From an uncultured Clostridia bacterium (GTDB taxonomy: Bacteria > Bacillota > Clostridia > Peptostreptococcales > Anaerovoracaceae): a stretch of DNA of 60,479 nt. A model generated the notes under the pieces. The model was given only the letters and a program-made list of their open reading frames with translations, was not told the DNA's origin and made no database searches. Below, one piece after another: positions 40,485 through 49,452 of this stretch. The position numbers were made by a program, and so were the translations under genes. Position 1 is the stretch's first letter. Each line of letters begins with the position of its first letter. The stretch is from NCBI GenBank assembly GCA_934255545.1, contig CAKQOE010000010.1, positions 1 to 60,479 of the forward strand, read 5' to 3'.

Positions 40485-41756
40485 GTGAAAAATATAAATG
40501 TAAGAAAAAGAACAGCCGTTATAGCAGCGGCAGTAATGGCGCTGATGCTCCTTATGCCGGTGGCGGCGTTTGCAGAGCCTGCATCAGACGGCGCGCGGAG
40601 CGAATACATATTTGACGCGAGCGGCAGCCTGACTGCCGACCAGCAGACGATACTTGATACGAGATGCAGCTGGCTTAAGGATGACGGAATGAATGTCATA
40701 ATGGACATAGAAAGCAGCTCATCGTCCGCCCCTGCGGACCAGTCGCAGATAGCAGACAGCCGCGCAGCCGGTCTCGACGGCGGAAATGGCGTAGTTTTCG
40801 TTATAGATACAGTAACGCATGAAAGCACGCTCAGAGCTTACGGAACTGCGTCAGCGCTCTTTACTGCGAACAACAGAGCTGCTCAGATAAGCGGGATAGC
40901 CGCTGCAGAGCTTGCGGATAATGACTTGTACAGGGCTTGTCGGAGCGTGATATATAATATCGACAGCCTGGTAAACGGCGGCTCTGAGCCTGAGCAGGTG
41001 GATTACTTCAGACCGTCCGTAGTTGACAATGCGGGCTATCTGAATGACGAGGCTGTACAGAGCCTGACAGCCAGACTCGACGAACTGAGAGACAGGTACG
41101 ATGTTGATGTGGCTGTAGTCATAGACGATCAGATGTGGGGCGACAGCGCCGAGGAGGCTGCTGACAATACATACGATTACTATTTTTACGGCGCAGGTGT
41201 AGATGATGACGGCGTATTGCTTTACATTTCAAAGGAACCGCGCATGTATCAGATAACGACGTTCGGTTCGGGTATAACTGCATTTACAGACTACGGTATA
41301 GAATATATGCAGTCGCTTATAGTCCCAAAGCTGCAGAACGATGATTATTATTCGGCGTGCATGGCTTACGCAAACGGCGCTGACGAGCTGCTCCGACAGG
41401 CTGCTGACGGCACGCCGTATGATGTCGGCAGCGATGATGTTGAGCTGACCGCAGGTGAGAGGACGGGCGCTTCGCTTGGATTCGGCATAATACTGGCGCT
41501 AATCATAGCTCTTATAGCGTCTGCGATATCTACTCGCATAAAAGTGAACCAGATGAATACAGCACGGGAGCAGGCGGACGCTCACGGATATATGAAGCCG
41601 GGAAGCTTTAATTTACAGACAAGGCAGGACGTTTTCCTTTACAGCCATCTCGACAGGCGCGAGAAGCCGAAGGAACCGCCTGCAGGCAGCGGCGGGAGCA
41701 CTGTGCATGTGTCTTCCAGCGGCCGGAGCCACGGCGGAGGCGGCGGTTCTTACTAG
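40485..41756 (+). CDS. TPM domain membrane protein (YdjH-like)
   Basis: About 423 residues: a signal peptide (ends V-A-A-F-A, about 30), a TPM domain in the exported part (DEAVQSLTARLDELRDRYDVD, here split at about residues 188-208), a single helix (about 334-353) and a short cytosolic tail ending in Ser/Gly-rich S-H-G-G-G-G-G-S-Y. TPM proteins are linked to membrane or photosystem maintenance; this one belongs to the YdjGHI set. It starts at GTG 40485 with AGGAGGTGAG before it; an in-frame GTG at 40476 is part of that site. Confidence 0.83.
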   Translation: MKNINVRKRTAVIAAAVMALMLLMPVAAFAEPASDGARSEYIFDASGSLTADQQTILDTRCSWLKDDGMNVIMDIESSSSSAPADQSQIADSRAAGLDGGNGVVFVIDTVTHESTLRAYGTASALFTANNRAAQISGIAAAELADNDLYRACRSVIYNIDSLVNGGSEPEQVDYFRPSVVDNAGYLNDEAVQSLTARLDELRDRYDVDVAVVIDDQMWGDSAEEAADNTYDYYFYGAGVDDDGVLLYISKEPRMYQITTFGSGITAFTDYGIEYMQSLIVPKLQNDDYYSACMAYANGADELLRQAADGTPYDVGSDDVELTAGERTGASLGFGIILALIIALIASAISTRIKVNQMNTAREQADAHGYMKPGSFNLQTRQDVFLYSHLDRREKPKEPPAGSGGSTVHVSSSGRSHGGGGGSY

Positions 41757-41815
41757 AGCGGGCCGTCTGTGGGTCATGGGACGGCGCGCGGTCCGCGCTG
41801 CGTGCGCGGAATGTT

Positions 41816-41832
41816 CGCAGGCCGGGCCTGCG
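41816..41832. repeat. Small GC hairpin, CGG-loop class
   Basis: A 7-bp stem (cgcaggc/gcctgcg) closes CGG. A further GC hairpin, tccgcgc/gcgcgga, lies at 41792-41810. Confidence 0.75.
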
Positions 41833-41897
41833 CTGTGCTTTGAATCAATTTATTGTATTTGGTATAAATAGATATATATTATTTTGGAGGTAATAAA

Positions 41898-43205
41898 ATG
41901 GGTTTGATAAAAGCAGCTCTCGGAGCAGCCGGCGGCGTTGCAGCCGACCAGTGGAAGGATTATTTTTACTGCGAAGCTCTTCCTGCAGATGTACTTGTAG
42001 CAAGAGGCGAGAAGAGAGTTTCCGGAAGGTCTTCCAATAAGCACGGTTCTGACAATATAATATCAAACGGCTCTGTTATAGCGGTAGCAACGGGACAGAC
42101 GATGATCATAGTAGAGCAGGGCAAGGTGGTCGATATATGTGATGAGCCGGGCGAGTTCATTTATGATATGTCTACTGAACCGTCTGTATTCTGCGGCTCG
42201 CTTTCTGAAACAGTTCCGCAGGTGCTTGCAAATATAGGCAAGCGTTTTACGTTTGGCGGTGAGCCTCCTAAAGATCAGCGCGTGTACTATATAAACACGA
42301 AGGAGCTCATGGGTAACAAGTACGGCACGCCTAATCCGGTGCCGTTCAGGATCTATGATGACGATATCGGTCTTAAGCTCACGGTTTCCATAAGATGCTT
42401 CGGCGAGTACAGCTACAGGATAACGAACCCTGTGCTCTTCTACACTAATGTCTGCGGAAATGTAGAGTACGAGTACGGCCGTGAAGAGTTAGAAAGCCAG
42501 ATAAAGAGCGAGCTTCTTACGTCGCTTCAGCCTGCGCTCGCAAGAGTCGGCCAGCTTAAGATAATGTACGATGAGCTCCCTCTTCATACAAAGGAGATAG
42601 CAAAGGCGCTCAATGAAGAGCTGAGCGATGAATGGCGCGACCGCAGAGGCATAGAAGTAGTTTCATTTGGAGTTTCTTCTGTAACTGCTACTCCTGAGGA
42701 TGAAGAACGTATAAAGGAAGTGCAGCGTAATGCTGTTTTCAGAGATCCGACTATGGCTGCAGCGCATCTTACAGGCGCTCAGGCGCAGGCTATGCAGGAT
42801 GCAGCTAAGAATACGGGCGGAGCTATGAATGCTTTTATGGGCATGAATATGGCTCAGGGCGCCGGCAGCAATATCGGAGATCTGTTTGCTGCTGGCCAGC
42901 AGCAGGCAGCACAGCGCGCTCAGGCGCAGGCAGAAGCGGCAGCTCCTGCGGCGCAGCAGGGCGGCTGGACTTGCGAGTGCGGCGCTGTTAATACAGGAAA
43001 CTTCTGCGCAAACTGCGGCGCAGCGAAGCCAAAGCCTGTTCCGGCGCCGGGCGGAGCAGAGTGGACTTGTAGCTGTGGAGCCGTAAACAGCGGAAAATTC
43101 TGCAGCGAGTGCGGTTCGCCTAAGCCTGCAGTCGAGTGGACGTGCAAATGCGGAGCGGTAAACAAGGGTAAGTTCTGCGCAAACTGCGGTTCACCGAGAC
43201 AGTAA
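41898..43205 (+). CDS. SPFH domain protein with three C-terminal zinc ribbons (YdjI-like)
   Basis: A 435-residue protein of the SPFH/virion-core-like group. The SPFH domain (about residues 25-270) contains TVSIRCFGEYSYRITNP; a Gln/Ala-rich stretch follows (about 295-350); three zinc ribbons end the chain, each W-T-C-x-C-G-A-V-N-x-G-x-F-C-x-x-C-G (about 355, 390 and 415). SPFH proteins form membrane scaffolds. In Bacillus the relative YdjI works with YdjG and YdjH at the membrane. Three ribbons instead of one or two look like tandem expansion. GGAGG precedes ATG 41898. Confidence 0.86.
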   Translation: MGLIKAALGAAGGVAADQWKDYFYCEALPADVLVARGEKRVSGRSSNKHGSDNIISNGSVIAVATGQTMIIVEQGKVVDICDEPGEFIYDMSTEPSVFCGSLSETVPQVLANIGKRFTFGGEPPKDQRVYYINTKELMGNKYGTPNPVPFRIYDDDIGLKLTVSIRCFGEYSYRITNPVLFYTNVCGNVEYEYGREELESQIKSELLTSLQPALARVGQLKIMYDELPLHTKEIAKALNEELSDEWRDRRGIEVVSFGVSSVTATPEDEERIKEVQRNAVFRDPTMAAAHLTGAQAQAMQDAAKNTGGAMNAFMGMNMAQGAGSNIGDLFAAGQQQAAQRAQAQAEAAAPAAQQGGWTCECGAVNTGNFCANCGAAKPKPVPAPGGAEWTCSCGAVNSGKFCSECGSPKPAVEWTCKCGAVNKGKFCANCGSPRQ

Positions 43206-43250
43206 AAGTTAAGATGTAAAATAATTAAAACGGCTGCTCGGCCGGTCACG

Positions 43251-43273
43251 CGACCGCTGGGCGGTCGTTTTTG
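43251..43273 (+). terminator. Rho-independent terminator of the SPFH gene
   Basis: A 7-bp stem (cgaccgc/gcggtcg) with loop tgg is followed by TTTTTGTT. Confidence 0.75.
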
Positions 43274-43354
43274 TTGCATTGAAGGCACTGTTAGTGTAAA
43301 CTTATCCTATAGGAATGTATACGATTTCTGCCATAAGAGAAAGAGGTGTTGAAA

Positions 43355-43930
43355 ATGGAACATGCGTTAAATATAACGGCTGAAGAAGCGATAGAAAGAC
43401 TTAAAGAAGGAAACGAAAGGTACATGGATACTGTAAAGTCGACGGGCGATGTATCTCCTGAGATCAGGCTAAGGACATTCATACACGGTCAGTCTCCTTA
43501 CGCTATAGTTGTAGGCTGCTCTGATTCGCGAGTTATCCCTGAGAGCATATTTTCTGCGGGTATCGGCGATCTTTTTGTTATAAGGCTTGCGGGTAACGTC
43601 ATAGACGACCACCAGCTCGGAAGCATAGAGTACGCTGCAGGTCATCTCGGCTGCAGGCTCATAGTGGTTCTGGGCCATAATCACTGCGGCGCAGTAGACG
43701 CTGCCATGAACAGCGATCCTGATGGATATATAAAGTTCATAACGGATGAGATAAAGCGCGCTATCGGTGATGAGAAGGATGAGTATAAGGCGTGCTGTCT
43801 CAATGTAAAGCAGAGCATAGAGATGATAGAGCACAGCCTTGAGATCCATAAGGTCGAGGAAGAGATAGGACTTAAGGTGATAGGCGCTGTTTACCATCTT
43901 GAAAACGGACGCGTTGACTTTCTTGAGTAG
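43355..43930 (+). CDS. Beta-class carbonic anhydrase
   Basis: A 191-residue cytosolic zinc enzyme that interconverts CO2 and bicarbonate. The zinc and catalytic residues are in V-G-C-S-D-S-R (Cys, Asp, Arg) and G-H-N-H-C-G-A (His, Cys). G-N-V-I-D and SIEYAAGHLGCRLIVVLGH complete the family pattern. AGAGGTG six bases ahead decides for ATG 43355. Confidence 0.93.
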   Translation: MEHALNITAEEAIERLKEGNERYMDTVKSTGDVSPEIRLRTFIHGQSPYAIVVGCSDSRVIPESIFSAGIGDLFVIRLAGNVIDDHQLGSIEYAAGHLGCRLIVVLGHNHCGAVDAAMNSDPDGYIKFITDEIKRAIGDEKDEYKACCLNVKQSIEMIEHSLEIHKVEEEIGLKVIGAVYHLENGRVDFLE

Positions 43931-43973
43931 ACATCAGCAGGTAATGATCACAGATAAAAGCATATTAAAAGAA

Positions 43974-44018
43974 AAAAGAGACTGCGTACCGGACGTATCC
44001 GGCATCGCAGTCTCTTTT
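43974..44018. terminator. Bidirectional terminator
   Basis: A 13-bp outer stem (aaaagagactgcg/cgcagtctctttt) encloses an inner ccgga...tccgg hairpin. It is shared by convergent genes. Confidence 0.8.
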
Positions 44019-44067
44019 ATGTATGTACAGGAGAACATGAAGTAAAGCAGTTTTAATATGATCTCAT

Positions 44068-45582
44068 CTATCCAAGGCTTGCGTAAGACGGTGAAGCCTG
44101 GATATCGCTGAAGCTTTCGCTTATAGCCTCTGACATCTTATCAGAGTCATATCTAGGCTCATCGCTTCCATCGTCATCGCCGTCATCGTCAAAGTCATCG
44201 CTGTATATATCGAACTGTATGACATAAAGCTGTTCATTTGTGACGTATTCGGTCTTCTGAGCGTAGAAATAAGCGTCGCCGTAGTATGAAGACATCTGAT
44301 CGAGTATGTTTGAAAGATCGTTTTCGGTGATCGTTACTGAAGAATCGAATCTTACCGATATAGAGCCTTTTTTATCGTCTAAGGCCTGGCGGATCATAGA
44401 AGGAAGCTTGTAGATATCAGATACGTCAACGGCGTTCATAACAGCGTAGCAGCACTTTACAGAGTCAGCTGCAGGGAATTTTGTAGTATCCCACGGATAT
44501 CCGGAGTTGAGCTTAACGTCGTCCGGAACATTGAAGTTTGAGTACGTAGGCATCTTTGAACCTCCGTCAAATGTCAGGTCTACATGATACCAGTCACCGT
44601 CTATCTGAACGAGATCCCATGCGTGCTCGCCCTGTTCTGTAGAGTGTATGATCTGGCACGGTATGTCGAGCATATCCATGAAGAGCTTGAACGTGGTAGC
44701 GTTTCCTACGCATATGTAGCTGCCGTATTTGAGTACGCCGTAAGGCTCGTAGTCGTAATTTTCCTTATATGGGTCTTCCTGGCATATAGGGTCGTCATTT
44801 GCCTCCTGCGCAGTTTCGCTGTTCATATTACCTGATGAGGCAGTAGTTGTGACAGTAGTTGTGACAGTCTGTACTGCATTGTTTGCGCCGGCAGCGATCA
44901 CCTCACCGGTATCAGCATTCATAGTGACGGCACCGCTTCCTGACGCGGAGGTCTGCGCTGCATCAGCATTATCGCTGTCTGCATTTCCTGCGTCAAATGC
45001 TACAGTACCGTTTCCGCCGACACTTCCTGAGCTTTCATCGCCGTGGTTTTCGGAGCCGATAGGGGCGAAAGCGCTGTCGTTATAGTGTGTGTATCCGAAC
45101 TGCCAGTTGTATATGGCGAACTCTTTTTCGTAATCTGTCATGCCGTCTTTTATGACTTCGTCTATTACGGACTTTGCAGCCTTGAGCACGTAAGCGTCCT
45201 TGTCGCTCAGACCCTTGTCGCTGCCGTCTTTGTAAGCCTTTACGACTGCGCTGTCGTCATAGATAGGGTGGTTGCCCTGTATGACGCCTGTAGGAGTCCA
45301 GTCAGTCAGGTCTGTGCCTGAGTTTTCACCTATAAAGCTGTAGACCTTGTTCATGCGCGTTATCTGCCATCCTAGAAGCCCTATAAGCAGCACGCATATG
45401 AGAGCAAGGCATATGACCGTAATATGAAGAGGCCCGAATCTCTTTTTTGAGATATAAGGTCCGGTAAGACCTGCGGCAGCTCCCGCTGCCATATTTTCCG
45501 CGTCCGGCGCGGAGCCCTGAGTCTGTTCAGCTGCGATATCGGAAGTCTGCAGCGGTTCATTGTTTTTGTTTAATTCTTCCAT
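44068..45582 (-). CDS. Membrane-anchored transglutaminase-like protein
   Basis: 504 residues: a cytosolic N-terminus of about 48 residues, one helix (HITVICLALICVLLIGLLGW), then an exported transglutaminase-like domain with Cys in Y-I-C-V-G-N-A, His in E-H-A-W-D and Asp in H-V-D-L-T-F-D as the triad. A low-complexity insert rich in Gly, Ser, Asn, Ala and Thr (about residues 165-270) splits the domain just before the cysteine. It is the last gene of a minus-strand surface locus (MBOAT, DHHW protein, DUF4358 lipoprotein). The enzymatic role, protease or cross-linking, is open. Confidence 0.85.
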   Translation of the reverse strand: MEELNKNNEPLQTSDIAAEQTQGSAPDAENMAAGAAAGLTGPYISKKRFGPLHITVICLALICVLLIGLLGWQITRMNKVYSFIGENSGTDLTDWTPTGVIQGNHPIYDDSAVVKAYKDGSDKGLSDKDAYVLKAAKSVIDEVIKDGMTDYEKEFAIYNWQFGYTHYNDSAFAPIGSENHGDESSGSVGGNGTVAFDAGNADSDNADAAQTSASGSGAVTMNADTGEVIAAGANNAVQTVTTTVTTTASSGNMNSETAQEANDDPICQEDPYKENYDYEPYGVLKYGSYICVGNATTFKLFMDMLDIPCQIIHSTEQGEHAWDLVQIDGDWYHVDLTFDGGSKMPTYSNFNVPDDVKLNSGYPWDTTKFPAADSVKCCYAVMNAVDVSDIYKLPSMIRQALDDKKGSISVRFDSSVTITENDLSNILDQMSSYYGDAYFYAQKTEYVTNEQLYVIQFDIYSDDFDDDGDDDGSDEPRYDSDKMSEAISESFSDIQASPSYASLG

Positions 45583-45610
45583 TTTTATCCCCTTTATTAT
45601 CTAAAATGTA

Positions 45611-46162
45611 TTACTGTGCTGCGCTCTGCATGAACTTCATGAATGCGCTTCTTGCGGCTGATGAATCGTCGCATATGCCGAGGAAGACGTAGTTGCTGCA
45701 GGCAAATACCTTTCCGTCAGACGCCTTTGCCGCTTCCTCAGGCTTGTAGCCGCCGAAGTCCTGCTGGCGCTGCGACATGCGCGTTTCCAAAGCCTGCTTT
45801 ACTTTGTCGATGTCATCGTTTTTTCCTACCCTGAGGACGGTGATCTCATCAGCCGAAGCCCCCGTGCTGTCATAAGCAAAGGCGCCGTCCGTTATCAGAT
45901 CCTCGCTGATACCGTACAGATCCTTAAAGTTATCGTCAAAATCAGCCTGGCCTTTTTTAACAGTTGAGTCTATACCGGAATCACCGATAGCCTCAGTTAT
46001 ACTTGTGACTGCGTCAGAAGCGGGCACAGTTATGACATTTCCATCATCCTTGCTGCCATCAGTACCGCCGCAGCCGGCGGCAAACGCCAGTACCGACAAC
46101 AGCAGGGCAGAGGCGAGGGCGCACTTTGCGGTCGCCATGCATTTTGATCTTTTGATCTTCAT
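45611..46162 (-). CDS. DUF4358 family lipoprotein
   Basis: 183 residues with a lipoprotein signal (LAFAAGC, lipid-bearing Cys at about 31) and a DUF4358 domain (Y-G-I-S-E-D-L-I-x-D-G...ITVLRVGKNDDIDKVKQALE). DUF4358 proteins are frequent beside surface O-acetylation genes in Clostridia; their job is unknown. AGGAG lies about 15 bases before ATG 46162. Confidence 0.85.
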   Translation of the reverse strand: MKIKRSKCMATAKCALASALLLSVLAFAAGCGGTDGSKDDGNVITVPASDAVTSITEAIGDSGIDSTVKKGQADFDDNFKDLYGISEDLITDGAFAYDSTGASADEITVLRVGKNDDIDKVKQALETRMSQRQQDFGGYKPEEAAKASDGKVFACSNYVFLGICDDSSAARSAFMKFMQSAAQ

Positions 46163-46254
46163 TTTCTTTTACTACTCCTTTATCTGAAAAATTGTTTACA
46201 ATAATTAATTATGATAAACTTACTCTGTTGAGCGCAGCTCACTGCGCAATATGT

Positions 46255-46270
46255 GACAGCGTGAGCTGTC
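46255..46270. repeat. Small GC hairpin, GTGA (TCAC) loop class
   Basis: A 6-bp stem (gacagc/gctgtc) closes GTGA. Two other hairpins flank it: gcgcag/ctgcgc (46232-46247) and gcgccc/gggcgc with a GGAA loop (46284-46299). Confidence 0.7.
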
Positions 46271-46314
46271 GTCAGGATCGTATGCGCCCGGAAGGGCGCG
46301 CTTATCGTATTTAT

Positions 46315-47478
46315 TTAGCTGCCTGCAAGCTTAATTATGTTTTCATCGTTCAGTATGTTTGAAAGCTCATACAGAACGATGATATCCGTTATACCGCGGT
46401 CGCGGATGAGTTCATCGACATCGCCCGTGAAGTAGCGGAGATCTATCATATCTATCTCAGAAAAATCACCGGTCATGAACGGTACGAATGAATTGGCAAA
46501 CGAGTCTTTTATTACGAGTGCGCGTCTGCTGCTGCCTGACATCGTTTCTATACGGACTTCACCGTAGTTTCCGCCGAAAAATACGCTGTACTTGTCTTTT
46601 TTATCAAGATAAGTCATGTCATAGCACGTATCGCGTGTCTCTGAAACGCCGCTTCTACCCATGATGCTGACATTTACAGCGCCGATGTCGTCAGATGACA
46701 GGCCTTCTACCGTATCGTACGGAATGTCGCTGCACATGACCTTTGAGTAGAGCGAACCGTGAAACGAATCACTGAGCTGTATGAGTGTAGAAACATTTCC
46801 CAACGGACCGCTGCGGTCAGGACTTCCGGCGGAGTTTTTAAATACGTTGTATGCAGACTGTGCAGCTGCAGTCGTCCAGTGGTGATCGGTACGGTAAAAT
46901 GTCTGCTCACCGGATCTGTCAAGGGCGGAGAGCGAGCTTCGCATATCTATGAAGTTGTATCCACTGAAGCAGCCGGAGAGAAATGACATCCATTTATCGG
47001 CGTCAAACATTGCAGCGCCGCGAGGCAGCTTCCCGCTGAGCACTGTGCCGGCGTCAGGAACAGGCATCACTGTTATATTTACAGGGTCTATGCCGCATCT
47101 GTAAAAAAAGTCGGAGAGAGCAGCTGCATTTCGGCCGGCGCGGCTGACGGATATATCCTCGTCAGTCGTTTTTGTGATAAGGCAGCCGTCACTGCCCAGG
47201 TAAACGCCGTTTATCTCTTTAAGCCCCATAAAGCGCTTTGCGTCAGACGTTACGGTCACCAACATGTCGCGCCCGGGAAACTGGTCTGTAAGATAAGTCT
47301 CAGCATCATTGTCAAAGTCGCCGCTGAACACATTCTCAGCAGATGTGTCGATCCTGCTCTTAAGAGCACGGTTCTCATTCTCGGAAAAGACTTTTTCAGG
47401 GCAGAACATGCATGCGAGCAGTATCGCGAGAAATATTACGAGAAAGAGCAGTCCCGTGTAATTGTTTTTTTCTTTCAT
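46315..47478 (-). CDS. DHHW family (AlgJ-like) surface protein
   Basis: About 387 residues with one N-terminal helix that anchors it outside (YTGLLFLVIFLAILLACMF). The family motif Y-R-T-D-H-H-W-T is at about residue 205, and a Ser in V-I-K-D-S-F-A-N-S-F further on fits the SGNH-like catalytic set used by AlgJ/AlgX-type acetyltransferases. It probably receives an acetyl group passed by the MBOAT protein and puts it on a cell-surface glycan. AAAGGCGG ahead decides for ATG 47478 rather than 47499. Confidence 0.87.
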   Translation of the reverse strand: MKEKNNYTGLLFLVIFLAILLACMFCPEKVFSENENRALKSRIDTSAENVFSGDFDNDAETYLTDQFPGRDMLVTVTSDAKRFMGLKEINGVYLGSDGCLITKTTDEDISVSRAGRNAAALSDFFYRCGIDPVNITVMPVPDAGTVLSGKLPRGAAMFDADKWMSFLSGCFSGYNFIDMRSSLSALDRSGEQTFYRTDHHWTTAAAQSAYNVFKNSAGSPDRSGPLGNVSTLIQLSDSFHGSLYSKVMCSDIPYDTVEGLSSDDIGAVNVSIMGRSGVSETRDTCYDMTYLDKKDKYSVFFGGNYGEVRIETMSGSSRRALVIKDSFANSFVPFMTGDFSEIDMIDLRYFTGDVDELIRDRGITDIIVLYELSNILNDENIIKLAGS

Positions 47479-47533
47479 TATATATGTACCGCCTTTCATA
47501 ATACCGTTTTCTGACTTTGAGTTAAGGACCTGC

Positions 47534-47550
47534 GCAGCGCCCGGCGCTGC
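47534..47550. repeat. Small GC hairpin, CCG-loop class
   Basis: A 7-bp stem (gcagcgc/gcgctgc) closes CCG between the MBOAT and DHHW genes. Confidence 0.75.
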
Positions 47551-47561
47551 CTGTCAGATGA

Positions 47562-49067
47562 TCAGAACCTGAAATAAAGGAACGGATTGTAGCTGCTGCT
47601 TACGAGGAAGGCGAGAGAAAGCCCAAACACAGCAAGCAGGTATATGTTCTTTAAAATATCGCACAGCTTTTCATATGCAGGCGCTGTCTCAGGCGGCGCT
47701 GTCATGCTCGCGATGTCGCATGGACCTTCATGCGGACCTTCATCGGGTCCGGGAACAGCGGCTACGCGGATCATATAACTTCCGATGGCGCGCGGGACGC
47801 GCGTGCAGGATGCCGCCATTATTATGAGCATGCACCCGCATGTCCTGAGGTAAAAACCGGCCTGCGCGTCGAAAAACGGCGCGCCGTTAAGGTCGAACAT
47901 TGCTGAAAGCAATTTCCCTGCCATACTGAAATCGTCAGAGGCGAATATGACCCAGCCGATGATTATGACAGGCAGCGTGTATACATGATGCAGCCATCCG
48001 GGAAGCTTATCGAGCCATCGCAGCAGGAACAGCTTTTCGAGCATAAGTATAAGGCCGTAATACAGTCCCCAGCATACGAATGTCCATGCAGCGCCGTGCC
48101 ACAGTCCCGTGAGCATCCAGACGATAAATATATTTCTGAGCTGTACAGCCATGCCGCGCTGGTTGCCGCCGAGCGGGATGTAGACGTACTCTCTGAACCA
48201 CGAGCCGAGCGTCATATGCCAACGGCGCCAGAAATCAGTTATACTTGAGCAGGTATACGGATAATTGAAGTTTTCAGGGAATGTAAAGCCGAGCATGCGG
48301 CCGAGGCCGATAGCCATGTCGGAATACCCTGAAAAATCGAAGTATATCTGAAACGTATAGCACACTGCGCCGGTCCACGCTAAAGCTGCTGACGGGTGGT
48401 CAAGCGCCGATATCTCAGTCCAGAGCGCTCCGGCCTGATTGGCAAGCAGCACCTTTTTGCCGAGACCGAGTATAAAGCGCTGCATGCCAAGACCGAAGTT
48501 ATCAGAACGCAGGCTGCGCCTGCCGCCTTTTTTGTTGGCCTCAAGCTCGTCGGCTATAGTGCGGTAGCGGACTATAGGGCCGGCTATGAGCTGAGGAAAC
48601 ATCGTTACATACGCAGCGAAGTCTATGATATTGTGCTGAGCCTTCGTGTCGCCGCGGTACACGTCTATGGAGTATGACATCGTCTGAAATGTGTAAAACG
48701 ATATGCCTATAGGAAGCGCTATACCGGCAAGCGGCAGGCTGAGCGACGCCAGCTTGTTTACAGAGCTTATCGCAAAGTCCGTGTACTTGAAGAATCCGAG
48801 TATGGCAAGATTACCGACTATAGACAGGATGAGGAACCCTCGTCCCGTTTTGCCCTTCTGCTGCATCCTCTCAATGCCGAGCCCGTTTATGTAATCAAAA
48901 ACTGTTGAAAATATCATGATAAGGACGTATTTCGGCTCGCCCCATGCGTAAAAAAACAGACTGACGAGCGCAAGCAGACCATTTCGCGCGCGCGCCGGAC
49001 ATATATGATAGATCAGCAAAGTCACCGGCAGAAAAAAGCCGATAAAGCTGATGCTGCTGAATACCAA
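47562..49067 (-). CDS. MBOAT family O-acyltransferase (AlgI-like)
   Basis: About 501 residues with ten or more helices. It opens with VFSSISFIGFFLPVTLLIY, and contains the family block TDFWRRWHMTLGSWFREYVY (about residues 285-304) and the catalytic histidine in L-W-H-G-A-A-W (about 337). AlgI-type proteins carry acetyl groups across the membrane for glycan acetylation. A Pro/Gly/Glu-rich insert (P-G-P-D-E-G-P-H-E-G-P) near residue 445 comes from a short direct repeat. The start is TTG 49067, preceded by AGGGGTGAT; the ATG at 49097 would add non-family residues. It is the first gene of the surface locus. Confidence 0.9.
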   Translation of the reverse strand: MVFSSISFIGFFLPVTLLIYHICPARARNGLLALVSLFFYAWGEPKYVLIMIFSTVFDYINGLGIERMQQKGKTGRGFLILSIVGNLAILGFFKYTDFAISSVNKLASLSLPLAGIALPIGISFYTFQTMSYSIDVYRGDTKAQHNIIDFAAYVTMFPQLIAGPIVRYRTIADELEANKKGGRRSLRSDNFGLGMQRFILGLGKKVLLANQAGALWTEISALDHPSAALAWTGAVCYTFQIYFDFSGYSDMAIGLGRMLGFTFPENFNYPYTCSSITDFWRRWHMTLGSWFREYVYIPLGGNQRGMAVQLRNIFIVWMLTGLWHGAAWTFVCWGLYYGLILMLEKLFLLRWLDKLPGWLHHVYTLPVIIIGWVIFASDDFSMAGKLLSAMFDLNGAPFFDAQAGFYLRTCGCMLIIMAASCTRVPRAIGSYMIRVAAVPGPDEGPHEGPCDIASMTAPPETAPAYEKLCDILKNIYLLAVFGLSLAFLVSSSYNPFLYFRF

Positions 49068-49452
49068 TTTAAGATCACCCCTTCTGCATGGCGCCATGCG
49101 CCTGTGTCAAACTTATTGCAGGTTTAACTATATGGAAAGTATAACCGTAAAATCTTAATAGTTTCTGAAAGCTTAAATCTTAAAGAAAAATTAAGAGAAA
49201 ATCAGATAGCGTCAGCTATGGAGCAGTATCAATACTACGAAATGATGTTTTAAAAAGATTAGAGGAAAGATTCCCTATGGCAGATGGCATATATACTGAT
49301 CTGATCGATGAGCTTATGATAAAGATTTTTGATGCACGTAAAAAGTTTTCTATATTCGGCAGATAAAAAATTTATTGCCGACTGATATTGATGAATGTAA
49401 AATAATAGTAGGGTAATGGATAAACAGCAGATGAAAGTAAGGGGGAGTAAAT
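49068..49452. other. AT-rich intergenic scar with a short ORF remnant
   Basis: This 385-base stretch holds no complete gene. At about 49220-49366 one plus-strand frame reads like the C-terminal end of a protein (E-E-R-F-P-M-A-D-G-I-Y-T-D-L-I-D-E-L, then F-D-A-R-K-K-F-S) without a start or ribosome binding site. It is probably what is left of a gene displaced next to the Rpn-type nuclease. Confidence 0.5.
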
